From the NCBI GenBank assembly GCA_020740775.1, contig JAHEWK010000002.1, positions 5,456,001 to 5,520,000 on the forward strand: a DNA stretch of 64,000 nucleotides, written 5' to 3'. The position numbers and the translations under genes are program-made. The notes beneath the pieces are model-generated. The model was not told the DNA's origin, did no database searches, and saw only the letters and a program-made list of their open reading frames with translations. Within the stretch, counting starts at the first letter, position 1. Each line of letters begins with the position of its first letter. Positions 23,137 to 33,814 of this stretch are shown piece after piece. This stretch comes from Ilyonectria destructans (Eukaryota; Ascomycota; Sordariomycetes; Hypocreales; Nectriaceae).

Positions 23137-23749
23137 AATGTCAGCATACAGTAGGAAAGGTGTGGGGTCTCAAATGGGCATTTTAGAATAGTGTCATCTA
23201 AGGGGAAAAGTTTTACTGTAAACATAGACGCGAAACGCGTAGTCTCCTTCAAGGTGAATCAAAAAAATCTCGCTCCACTTAAAGATACTTCTTCGATAGA
23301 TGTGGTATTCATCAACCTGGCCTGGGACTGTTTCCTAACCGAGGTCTCGCTCGGTTAGTCCTCACCGTGATTCAACTTTCTCAAAGACTCCTTTATCCTA
23401 TTTGTCCTGGCCGTGGCTGCGGATCCTTTCGGCCGACCTCGGGCCGGAGCCATACCGGGCGACGTTGAGAAGACCAATCGGACCCTGCCCTTTTTGGCGT
23501 GATCGTCTTCCACTCATCTCTCTCCGCAGTTTGGGTAGCTTATAACGTCATCTTTACGAGCCCTGCTGTGTAATCCACGTGGGATGGACGATGGGATGCC
23601 GGAATAGACGACAGGCTCCGTAGTATCTGTTCGTCACAGAGTTGTATTTAATCGCAGATATTCGCTCCCTCCCTGAATAACACACTTCATCTACAGATTA
23701 GGACCGCCTTTGATATCGACACTACCGGTTTCAACGACTGAACCACATC
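23137..23749. other. Intergenic and promoter of the CocE-type gene
   Basis: No gene is seen. A perfect inverted repeat lies at 23335-23358 and is listed separately. Confidence 0.5.
23335..23358. promoter_or_regulatory. Perfect 9-bp inverted repeat, possible Zn2Cys6 operator
   Basis: The arms CTAACCGAG and CTCGGTTAG flank a 6-bp centre. The layout contains CCG-N10-CGG, an everted pair of the CGG triplets that Zn2Cys6 regulators bind. It lies 392 bp before the CocE-type start codon. Function is inferred only. Confidence 0.35.
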
Positions 23750-25662
23750 ATGTGTATTGACATTAAAAACCCACTACCTCTGCGTGAGAGGAACGAAGCA
23801 GACGTCACGGGGTACTCGCGCGTTAAGAATGTTTACGTCCCCATGCGAGATGGCGTCAAACTCTGCGCCGATGTGTTCCTCCCTTTCTCTGCATCTAAAA
23901 AGGGCCATAAGGTTCCAGTTCTTTGCAGTCTGGGACCGTATAGCAAAGACATTCACGCCTCGAACTTCGGCTTACCGAAAACCCACATTTATGCTGACAT
24001 GTATAAAGATGTGAAGCCGCTAGGGCCTGATGCCTGTTTCGAGCTATGTGACCCCCTGACCTGGGTATGTTCTCACCTTTATGTTATCAATTTAAGCAAT
24101 TCAATATATTTTAAGGGTCCTGTTTGGGAACGCACTAATCTGGTCCATTTAGACGAAAGACTTTGGTTATGCGCTCTTACGGGTTGATATGCGTGGCATT
24201 GGGGGAAGCCAAGGCAAGCTGGATCCATGGGGTTTGGAGAGGAGCCTTCAGATTCAAGATGATGCCGAAGGTCAAGGTAAGAGAGCCAAGCTCAGAGAAA
24301 TAATTCCAAATCATTACCTCCTGTGCCACTTCCAACTGTCAACGAGCGTGTGCTTACAGATAGCGAACAGATCTATTTGATGTTGTAGAGTGGGCAGCTG
24401 CTCAATACTGGTCAAGTGGAAAGGTCGCTTTCTCTGGCATCAGTTACTACGGCATGGTCGGTTACTGGGCCGCAATGCAGAGACCCCCTCACCTTACCTG
24501 CGTCTTGACGTATGAATCCAACTGCAGCTTCTACCAGTTTGCGAGTCGAGGCGGCATCAAGAGCACGAATTGGCACGAACACTGGTACCATAACACGATT
24601 GTGCCTTATCAAGCCGGTCGGGCTAGCGGCCAGTTGTCTGAGGAAAAGCTTGCTGCCAATCGTGTCGACTACCCTCGGTTGGTGAAACAAACCGAGTACC
24701 CCACTGGTGGGATCTTCGCTATCTGGGATCGGGTCCGCAGGCTCTCCAATATCAACGTCCCCATCTACCTGGCGGGAAATTGGACCGACACAGAGGTACA
24801 CCAACCTGGAAACATTCGAGCGTTCAATGGCGTCTCATCCGAGCACAAGTGGTTGGAAATGCACACTGGGAACCACTTGAGTGCCTTTTATGAGCCCGAA
24901 CATATCCAGCGACAGAGGCAGTTCCTGGATTACTTCCTTTTTGAAAAGACAGACAACGGTATGTTGCAGCAGCCACGAATCCGCTTGATACAGCACGATG
25001 GCACAAGGACGTTTTACCGCGAACAAGAAACAGCTTTTCCGCCCCCGGATGCTGAAAAGGTCGCTTTCTATCTCAACCCTGATGGAACACTCAGCACGAA
25101 CAAGCCAAGCGAGGCAAAGATCTCTTTCGAATACCAGGGTCTGAAGGAAACTATTAATTTCTCCCTGGCCGAGCCACTGCCTGAATCGTTGGAGGTACTT
25201 GGGTCTCCGTACTTGGAGTTAGAGGTTCTTACTGAAGCTCTGGATATGGACCTCTTTATTCATCTGCGAGCGGTTGATGCGGATGGAAAAATCATTGTCC
25301 TGCGTGGGAACCACAACGAACCCATGGACAGCTTCACGCGAGGTTACTTCCGCCTCTCTCACCGCGATGAGGTCGCATGTGGATTCAAGGAGGAAGGTGT
25401 TATTGTTCAATCTGCTGTACCGAGGTCGGAAGTTACTACCGACCAGATCTACACCGTCACGGTGCCGCTCTATCCGACAGCATACCTCTTCAAGGAGGGC
25501 CAGCGCTTGAAGCTAGAGATAGGGGCTGTTAATACCCAATTAATGATTCCTGTGATGCGGCATGAGGGGGGCGATAAAACTGAGGAAAGGTTCGGCGGGA
25601 AGAACGTCATATATTCCCATGGAAAGTTGGTACTTCCTCGCGTCAGGCGCGAGAATCTGTAG
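23750..25662 (+). CDS. CocE/NonD family alpha/beta hydrolase (X-Pro dipeptidyl-peptidase-like)
   Basis: Three exons, 23750-24064, 24153-24276 and 24371-25662, give 576 residues. The N-terminal alpha/beta-hydrolase part has VRDGVKL-like VPMRDGVKLCADVFLP, then GYALLRVDMRGIGGSQG. The nucleophile elbow is G-I-S-Y-Y-G with Ser as nucleophile. The acid is probably Asp in GNWTDTEVH and the base His in HTGNHLSAF. The C-terminal 200 residues form the jelly-roll domain seen in CocE and X-Pro dipeptidyl peptidases (for example SPYLELEVLTEALDMDLFIHL). Family members cleave esters or acyl-amide bonds. No signal peptide is visible, so it is probably cytosolic. Both introns were placed to keep the conserved strands in frame. 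Confidence 0.93.
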
Positions 25663-26198
25663 CACTCTATCCTCAAGTGCGATTCCTACTGTACCAAGGA
25701 TGCACTATATTTGACGAAATACATAACTGAAACCTGCAAGTTTGCCGTGTCCAATCCTTGGCCGGGACGCTTAATCTGGATTGGAATAAAACACCACGAT
25801 GAGCTGGCGCCGCTGATTGAGTGGGGTCAGCCAGTCTTTGGAGGCAAGCGACAATCGTGACCTTCGGAAATAGTCGAACCTACCGAGTACAATTGCCTGT
25901 TGCGGATGGGTAGAGCCGGGTATGAATCAGGTTAGATAGAAATGCCGGCGCTTATTCCTGGTCGTCCGCTGGGCAAACAATGGAGAACCAGAACTAATGC
26001 AAGCGGCTTACGATTTCCACTTTCTGTCGGATGCGCCATCTTCAAGCCCGAACCTAAATTGAGATCAATCATTCCGCACGTGCTTCCCCAGACAGACTGT
26101 GTATAAAATTGGCCACCAGACTTCCCGGCCAACTCGTCGTCAGCCTTTTTTCATCTCGAAGTCGGACCTCCGCGTCAATACAAATCAATCCGTTCGTC
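25663..26198. other. Intergenic, promoter of the aldo-keto reductase
   Basis: No coding frame or repeat is supported. Confidence 0.5.
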
Positions 26199-27354
26199 AT
26201 GACGTCCCCAATGAAATACGTCCGGTATGTAGCCAGACATCCTCCTCCCTCGTGCTTCCATGAGTGCCTAACCACTATTCAGGGTCGGCAAATCTGGCCT
26301 CAAAGTCTCCCAGATTGTCCTCGGCTGTATGAGCTTCGGCGACAAGAACTGGCAGCCCTGGCTCCTGGACAAGGATGAAGCCCTCCCGATTCTCAAGTAT
26401 GCCTTCGATCAGGGTATCAATACATGGGACGTGGCCGATACCTACTCCAACGGCAGGTCTGAGGAGATCCTCGGCGCAGCCATCAAGCACTACAACATCC
26501 CTCGATCCAAACTCGTCATCATGTCCAAGTGCTTCCAGTTCGTTGACGAGGCAAAAGGCCCCATTGATCCCGCGATTCTCATGAGTAACGACGGGCCGCG
26601 CATAAACCAGGTCGGCCTGTCTAGGAAGCACATTCTTGACGCTGTCGAGCACAGCGTTGAGCGCCTCGGCACCTACATCGACGTGCTGCAGATCCATAGG
26701 ATGGACCGTGATGTGCCGCCGGAGGAGATCATGAAAGCTCTCAACGATGTTATTGATAGCGGCAAAGTTCGCTACATCGGTGCTAGCTCGGTAAGCACCT
26801 CTTGCCCATTCGCAACCTGACATTCAAATGTACACAAGTTAACTCTCTTTATAAAGATGGCAGCCTGGGAATTCCAAATGCTCCAGAACGTCGCCAGGAA
26901 GAACGGCTGGCATGAGTTCATCTCTATGCAAGGCTTGTATAACCTCCTCTACCGCGAGGAGGAGAGAGAGATGAACCCCTACTGCAATGCCACAGAGGTG
27001 GGCCTCTTTCCTTGGTCTCCACTGGCGGCGGGCGTCCTTGCACATCCCTGGACCGACCGCAGCGACTCTCGTGAACAGATAGATCCTTTTCTTAAGTTGC
27101 TATTCCGCAGCGGGGAGCATGGAGCGGACAAGTCTATTGTAGGACGCGTTGAAGAGTTGGCAAACAAGAAGGGAGTTTCCATGGCGCAGGTTGCTCAGGC
27201 TTGGCTGATCTCCAAGGGGTGCATCCCTATCTGTGGCTTGGAAACGAAGGAGAGGATCGACCAGGCTTTGTCGTCGCTAAAGGTCCAATTGACAGCAGGC
27301 GAGGTCGAGTATCTGGAGGAGCTATATGTGCCCAAGGTCCCTTTACCTTTCTAG
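26199..27354 (+). CDS. Aldo-keto reductase
   Basis: Three exons, 26199-26224, 26283-26790 and 26857-27354, give 343 residues. The short first exon supplies MTSPMKYVR, and the second continues VGKSGLKVSQIVLGCMSFG. The catalytic tetrad residues are visible: Asp and Tyr in WDVADTYSNGRSEE, Lys in VIMSKC and His in LQIHRMD. The C-terminal NADPH-binding region contains PICGLETKERIDQAL. The protein resembles the fungal AKR9/aryl-alcohol dehydrogenase and versiconal-hemiacetal-reductase-like group. It should reduce an aldehyde or ketone with NADPH in the cytosol. A decayed enoyl-reductase-like gene lies 0.9 kb downstream on the opposite strand. Confidence 0.94.
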
Positions 27355-28289
27355 TAGGAAATTCTATAGGGGCTTTAAGTCCGTGCAAGACTGTATTTCC
27401 CAACCTGTCACTTGAAGGATATGAGCGCCTGGTGTTCGTCGGCTGCGTGACTAGATACCAGGTCCTAATCCAAGTAGCGAATTAGGCAGCTCTGCTACCC
27501 ACTTCAAGGTAACGTCGGAGCGCTACAGACTGCACGAGGAAGGTTGGAATTCGAATGGGGTCTGAGACTCCTCCACTCGCCGCTCCGCCAGGGGCTGACA
27601 TAGTCCCGATCACGGAAACGTCCCACCAGTGTCATGCAACTCTGGATGACTCGGTACCTAAGCCTATTATGAAGAGCACGTAAGCCAGGTGCATTAGCGT
27701 CGAGTGAAAGTTGCAGGTGGTGTGTGCGCAGAACCCTGGGGCTACCATGCACGAGCTTATGATGAAGTACGAATATGAAAAGCCAGTAGCCACATGAACC
27801 CACAATTGATAAGTAGATTAGATGACTCGGGAATGATGCACGAGGCTTGTAGCAGCCGCCCTCGTCAAATCCAGCAGGATTCCTGATGGGCTGGGACGGG
27901 AGGGGTTGTGATGTGGTTGCAGCTGCTTTTACTAGAGTAGGATTTAGCTTAAAGACCCCCTGCTGTAATTGACTCGCCGCTAGCATTGTGCTAAAGCGAT
28001 TTCGGAAACAGTGGCTAGTATTGTTCTTCACTTATTAGTAAAAGTGAAAAAGTGGGAGGTCCAGTTATAAAGGTTTCTATATGTAGGAGCATTGCAAGGG
28101 GTGGGATAGTCACCGGACGTGGCAGGCAGGCGAGGCGGTTTGTGAAATATTATAAGATAAATATCAATCTGGGCGTCAGGTGAGGCTTTGCTTTTAGTGA
28201 CAAGAAACCCGTAGACGCCTTTCTCAGCGCATGGGGGTTTCAGGAGCACATCGCGTGCTTAAAGGCCGGGTCCTCAAGGACCGGAAATA
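27355..28289. other. Intergenic, no gene recognised
   Basis: A 175-codon minus-strand frame (27504-28031) is open here, but it resembles no family and is unlikely to be a gene. Confidence 0.5.
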
Positions 28290-28820
28290 CAGGCACTAAA
28301 TTGAGATCATTGGCATGGCTATTGCTTGAGCAGCAGCTTTTGGCCGAGGCTGGGGTACTTCGGTCGAACGGCAATTTCTGTTCTGACTCCACAAGGGGTC
28401 TGCACCTCCAACCACGGCATCAAACACCACTGACAGGCATTTGCCGCTCCACGAAACCGCCGTGCGAATATCCTGAACCACGGTCGGACTGTTAGAGTCA
28501 AAGCATTGGAGCTGGAGAAGGCCTGGATGGTTTTGAGGCGACGCCGTAGTAAACATGGGCCCAAAGCCAGCTGCTTTGGCAATCTGAACAGCCGACATAC
28601 CCACGCCACTCGCTCCTTCCCAGATGAGAATAGGCTGCCCTGTTGGATAACACCATTTAATCCGGCAGCAAGGAACCCAACGGCGAGGCAGTTGAACAAG
28701 CCATCCATGACGGTCTGAGCGACCAGGGTCAGTGCTGCTGTCTCCTTAAGCCCCATGCCTTCTAGTAGCTTGAAGGCTGTCACACCAGAGCAGCAAATAT
28801 AAGGGTACCTTTCAGCCACT
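28290..28820 (-). pseudogene. Decayed zinc-type dehydrogenase/trans-enoyl-reductase-like gene
   Basis: One frame reads ILIWEGASGVGMSAVQIAKA, AGFGPMFTTASPQNH and then FDSNSPTVVQDIRTAV with VFDAV. This is the nucleotide-binding core of MDR-family enoyl reductases, such as the trans-acting LovC-like or cipB-like proteins. The upstream part (LKETAALTLVAQTVMDG) is in another frame, so at least one shift separates them. The N-terminal catalytic domain and the true C-terminus are missing. No splice pair repairs it. It is a gene relic beside a live aldo-keto reductase. Confidence 0.75.
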
Positions 28821-29213
28821 TAAATCTTCACTCTTAGGTTATCTGACTGCTTGCCGCTCCAAACTTAACTGTAAAGCGCTTTTCCCACTATACTGATTCC
28901 CAACAATAACGAAGGTATCCAGCTAATAGCACTCCTGCCGGTGGACAGAGTGAAACGTTACCAACCTATATAGGTAATTTACTAGTAGTTGGACGCTGTC
29001 AATACTACCTAGTAGAGGTTAAGAGTCGGAGTCACCCTTCACCGTCACTACCCCCATCACCGTTAACTTCTTCCCTGCCAATCCTCCGATGAATCACGGA
29101 TCAGACCGCCAGCTCATGTTCTCAGCTCGCGGCTGATCCCCACGTATTAGCCAACGGAACCCCTTTTTACTTGTATCCTTAATTATCCTTAGGCAGTAGC
29201 GGGTCTTGTGTTA
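28821..29213. other. Intergenic, no gene recognised
   Basis: No supported coding sequence. Downstream of the NACHT-ankyrin-CorA-like locus. Confidence 0.5.
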
Positions 29214-32200
29214 TCAGCGTCTTTTCTTGAAAGGCTGATAAAACTTAGAGAAACCTACAAGAGGGGCCCATTTGAAGATCATCCACACAGTGGCGATAAT
29301 GAGCATTGTGCCGATGGCAAATGGAATGTACCTGTTTTGCTTGCAATCAACGACTTGGCTTAATCAAATCTGCGAGCCTTGGGACTGGAGCAGAGGAACA
29401 TACCACCACCAGGATGGGTTGGATTCGAGAATGTCGACATTCATGCCGAAGAGGCCCTATGATGAGGCAAAACATGATCAATGCTTGCCCTTGTCACCAT
29501 AAAGCTGAGGGAGTTTCAGGTTTCTTACAGATATGAAAGTAAGAGGGAGAAAGATGAACTGACGCGTCGTTAGCAGTCTATATGTACGAACAGTTGTTTG
29601 AAGGGGGGCCCTTGAGTATCTGAGGTTGCCGGGCGAGTCATTACCGTAATCCAGCTCAGGCGCTTCATGCTTCTAGACATGCTTGTCGACGTCCGAGCCT
29701 CATTGATAGATATCAAGTTGAATTCCTAGAGGCGACCCAAGTCATGTAAGTAACGGATTCAAAATAGTATGTGCGAGTCTGGGTGACCGGGGCTCTGACC
29801 ATTTGAATCAGGTCCTTGGAGATTTCATCCAGCCGGCTTATTCGCTTGCTGATATTGTCCGACAAGTTTTTGATGGCACCGAGTAGACCCTCAATCGAGC
29901 TTGTTTCTTGGTGACGTTTGTGATACTCGCGTGCAAACTTTTGCGCGTCGGAGGCCATGTCGCGTACTGCACTCCGAAGATTGATCCAAGCCATTCCCTG
30001 GTCCAGTAGCCTACCAGCTAAGTTTTTGTTGCCCCCCTTGGCTTGGAGAATATCACTGCGCTTGAGGTGGAAGGAAAGCATTAGATACTAGAGTAGTAGT
30101 GCCTGAGGGTGAGAGTGGGTGGAAACAGAGCATGACATACCGACTTGTTCAAATCGGCCTCGTTCGATTCGCATAGCGACACCAATTGTTTTTCAACTTC
30201 TATCACCAGGCAATGAAAGAGCTCGATGCCGTTGTTTGGAACCCAGACCTGAGAGAGTGTGCTGAAATGCTGGATTGACTTCCAATGACCGCTGCCAGAA
30301 TCTGGGCAACGAACTACATTCCACCGTATGCGAATATCCTTGTCGTGCCTGGATCCAAAACGCGCGAGAGCGAAGTAGACATAGTGCTCATCGCTCGTAG
30401 TCTCGTGGTGTGTGTGAAAAAATATTGGGTGCGGGTTAGGTACTACCGGTATAATGGCGCTAAGGGTTGCGGGCCATGGGTTAGGAAGTTGACTGGTCGG
30501 TCACCGCTTAGCTGAGATATTGACACGTTGGGAAGCAGGATGTCATCAGCAACACTCACATGAGACTTCTCTTAGACACGGAGTCGGATTGTTTCCATGG
30601 GTTGGGCTCTGGAGAGGGGAAGCTGATGGAGAGCCCAGCCCCATTTGTGGCTGCTAGCTCCAAAGGAACCGAATTACCTTCTCCAAACGCCTCTCGCCAT
30701 GCCAAAAGCGGGATATCCTTTCCGTTCGCTGAAGCTTTGAAAAGCATGCGAACAAAGTCTTTCATCTTGCGTAAGACGGTTATCCTCAAGGCGGTTTTCC
30801 CGTCGATATCTTCGGCGTCAATATCCACCCCATTACGGATGAGAACATCTACTAACTCCGTATCTGGGGCGATGGATAAAACCACCTCGTGAAGTGCTGT
30901 TCTCCTCAAAAAGTTGAGTGTATTGACGTCGTAACCCGCATCTAGAATGAGCTTCACTTAGTCACGTTCGCCCCGCTTGACCATTGCATGTAAGGTAATA
31001 ACGTCCTGCCGTACCAGCGAGCTCTTCACGGCCGAGACTCGATCTTCCCGTACCGCCCACCAGAGCGGCGTATGGCCGTTGCTGTCAACGCAATTGGGGT
31101 GGATTCCGACAGCGAGGATGGCATCTGTGACGTGACTTAGGCCAAAGTGTGCTGCCAAGTGTAGTCCTGACACTTCTCTTGGGCTTGGCTGGAGAAGAGC
31201 TTGGATGCTTGCGTTGACATTTCCTGGGTTCTGGAGAAATTTCATAATTGGTTCACTGGAAACCGAGGCCTCCCGAGCGTGGTGGCCCCAATGGGTTGCA
31301 GCGTACTCGTAAAGTCGGTATGCGTTGCAGCGGGCCTTAAACTCGGCAGTCGTTGGACATGGGCCGTCATTGAAGTCGGTGAATGAGAGGTACGTAGCAC
31401 AGACATCGGCGATTCGAAGCTCCGGCGACGAATCCGGGAACCATTTGATGAGGGAGTCGGCGATGTATTGCTTTGCCGTGATGTGGATGAAGTGGCAATA
31501 TTCGCCATTGATGGTGATAAATCCACCGCAAGCTGATGATAAGTCTGGGGCTAGCAGGAGCGTGTCGTGCAGAAGTTGGGCGTCTCCAACCTCGACAGTC
31601 GCGGCGTGGATGAGTTCTGACACAGCAAGAGGTCTTTTCGCGTATGTCAACCACAGGAAACACTGGATTGCCAAATCCCTGAGAGGTTTTGATTGGTCCT
31701 GAACCTGATCCATGATTTGGTCGTAAACAGCCTTCAGGTCTTCGGTGCCGGCTTTGGGGCTTTCTCTCTGCAGGTCGACTAGCGTCTTGTGTATGTCCGC
31801 TTTGGTATACCGCGCACGGATCGAGTCAAGAGTAAGCTTTGCGTACAGGAATCTGCAAGTTTGCGGATGTAAGTGGGAGAGCCTCGCGTTGGGATTAACT
31901 TGTTGTGAAGACTTACGAGGCACCCGCGCGTTTAGCGACCATCTCGGCGATGTCACGCTGAAACATCTTATCATCAGAAATAATTCGGATTTGGGCCACT
32001 TGTTGATCGATGTAGCGTCTGATGTCGAGCTGACCCGCGTCCATCTCCAATGACAAAATGAGGCTACCACTGTGGTGGAGGAGTGCGTGGCGGATATCCT
32101 CATGGCTCCGGGATGTAGCGAAGAAGTTAACTCCAACGCCGCTCTGGAGCACGGACATAGCCGACAGAAGCTCCTCTCGGGAGTCGTTGGGACATTCGTC

Positions 32201-32686
32201 AAGAGCGTCGATAACGAAAAAGACTCTATCGTAGAGCCTGGCTACCGACTGGAGGACTGCCAAGATGTCGGGGGCCGAAGGGCGCAGCCCAGTGGCGCGA
32301 TGCGTATCATACAGAAGTTGCAGCGCCTGAGGCGTCGTTGTTTGGTGCTGGGCCAACTGCTTCAACAACGTTAAGAGAAAGTGGCCTTCGGCTCGCTGGT
32401 CTCCAGAGTCACTGATTCGAAAGAATATAAAGCCAAGGCCGAGTCGCGAATTGTCTGTTGAGCGGCGTCGCGCCAGTTGATCGACAACAAATGATGCGAG
32501 AACCGTCTTTCCTGCCCCGGGCAAGCCCCAGCAGACAAGGGTGCGACGTGGAGTGTTAACCCATGTTTTGTACTCGGCTGTGTCGATGAGCCACTGCGAG
32601 GTCCCAGGCTGCTGCCGTTGTAACGTCGCGTTTTGCACGTCCTGATAGTCGACGGGCGTGAGCCAGTTCAAAATTTCGGGATCCAT
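29214..32686 (-). pseudogene. NACHT - ankyrin - CorA-like (GMN) protein locus with an in-frame stop
   Basis: Exon 1 (32686-31917) has the typical fungal opening EILNWLTPVDYQD, Walker A GLPGAGKT (residues 54-61) and Walker B VFFVIDALDEC. Exon 2 starts at 31852 and carries the post-NACHT helical region and ankyrin repeats (SGLHLAAHFG, NGHTPLWWAV). A TAA at 30960-30958 ends the frame at 554 residues. More ankyrin (RRTALHEVVL) follows in the same frame. Exons 30511-30447, 30393-30141, 30087-29800, 29725-29645, 29558-29529, 29456-29404 and 29331-29214 then encode a CorA-like domain: HYVYFALARFGSRHDKDIRI, DLIQM|EFNLISINEA, ITFIFLPLTFIS, LFGMNVD and a second helix, YIPFAIGTMLII. The stop could come from CAA by one C-to-T change. 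The join of exon 2 (ending at about 30560) to exon 3 is also out of phase. Either part could still make a shortened protein. Confidence 0.75.
30958..30960 (-). other. In-frame TAA inside the ankyrin region
   Basis: The codons on both sides continue the same reading frame and the same ankyrin register (KRGERD-stop-VKLILDAGYDVN). Gln (CAA) is the simplest ancestor. Confidence 0.75.
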
Positions 32687-33814
32687 TGAGTCTCAGCGGG
32701 TACTAGGTAGTAGGGGAGTGTCGGGCATCAAGTTGGACACGAGCGGGGGAAGTTGGAGGAGCTTGCGCGCCGGCAGGGAATCTGGTTAAGCTTTTGGGCG
32801 TAACCGATGACTTGGAGGAGTTGAATTTCGACTTTGCTTGCCACCTGAGAGGTGGTGGATCTTATGTTTAGTTGAGGCCAAACTAGTTGACAGAGTCTCT
32901 GGATCAGTCAGACTTTGGACCCTTGAGGGCTCTATACAAAAAGGAGCTAGGATATCTAAACCAGCTGTGATGAAAACTGAAAGGCGCAGCTTAAACCACG
33001 GGCGGGGGGGAGACCAAAACTCGGAGATCTACTTTATCCTTATCTTTGGGAAAGATAAAACGGCGTCGATCTATTGCTGTTTTTAATGTTGATGGAGGCC
33101 CTTGTCGAGGACACTATTGGCGGCTTCTTTGACCGGCTGCAGCCACAATAAGCCCGTCATACAGCCCGAGTCTTAAGGGCGGGGCGAATATGGGCACACC
33201 CCGGGCAGATACCTAATTACAGGCATCTGATCATACCGTAGCGGGGACATGTTGTCTCGTTCTCGAGCACTTACGTACTCGTATGTACCTTCAGCTACTC
33301 AAACATGGCCACGTCATAACCTCTATTCGCATTCACTGGCCACCGCAGACGTGACCCGCCGTCCCGCATGCCAAATCTGCGAGTGCCACGGAGACATTGG
33401 TTCACTGGCTCTGCATTCGCCATCCATCTGCTCTTTCGGTGACTTGTTTCTTTTTGGTAATTTGTGCAAGCTTTCCCGCGTTCTATCTGATTGGGCGCTC
33501 GGTGGGAAGACGCAATGTCTGACTCGGCCACGCAGCGAGCCACTTACGGCAACCCCCTGAACATAGGGAAGTGTAGCGCCAGCGTCATCTTCCATCTCGC
33601 TGTCTCGACCAATTCCGGCATCCCGTAGCAGCACGCAGTAGATTTCCATGCTCTAAGTCGGACAGCCCTAGAGACGTCTGATAGCTCCCTGGAATATTTA
33701 GCTGTCGCTAAGGCCAACCATAGCTCTCTATCCATCAATACCGGAGAGGAACGAGAAGCAACTGCCAAAAACCTCGACGATTTGTTCCATTCATTCCAAC
33801 CTTCCAGCCCTAAC
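32687..33814. other. Divergent intergenic region
   Basis: This region separates the minus-strand NACHT locus from the plus-strand pseudogene. Several 80-120 codon frames are open on both strands, but none resembles a protein family. Confidence 0.5.

Noticed and set aside
27504..28031. 175-codon minus-strand frame
   Set aside because: No recognisable domain, no splice support and a random-looking composition.
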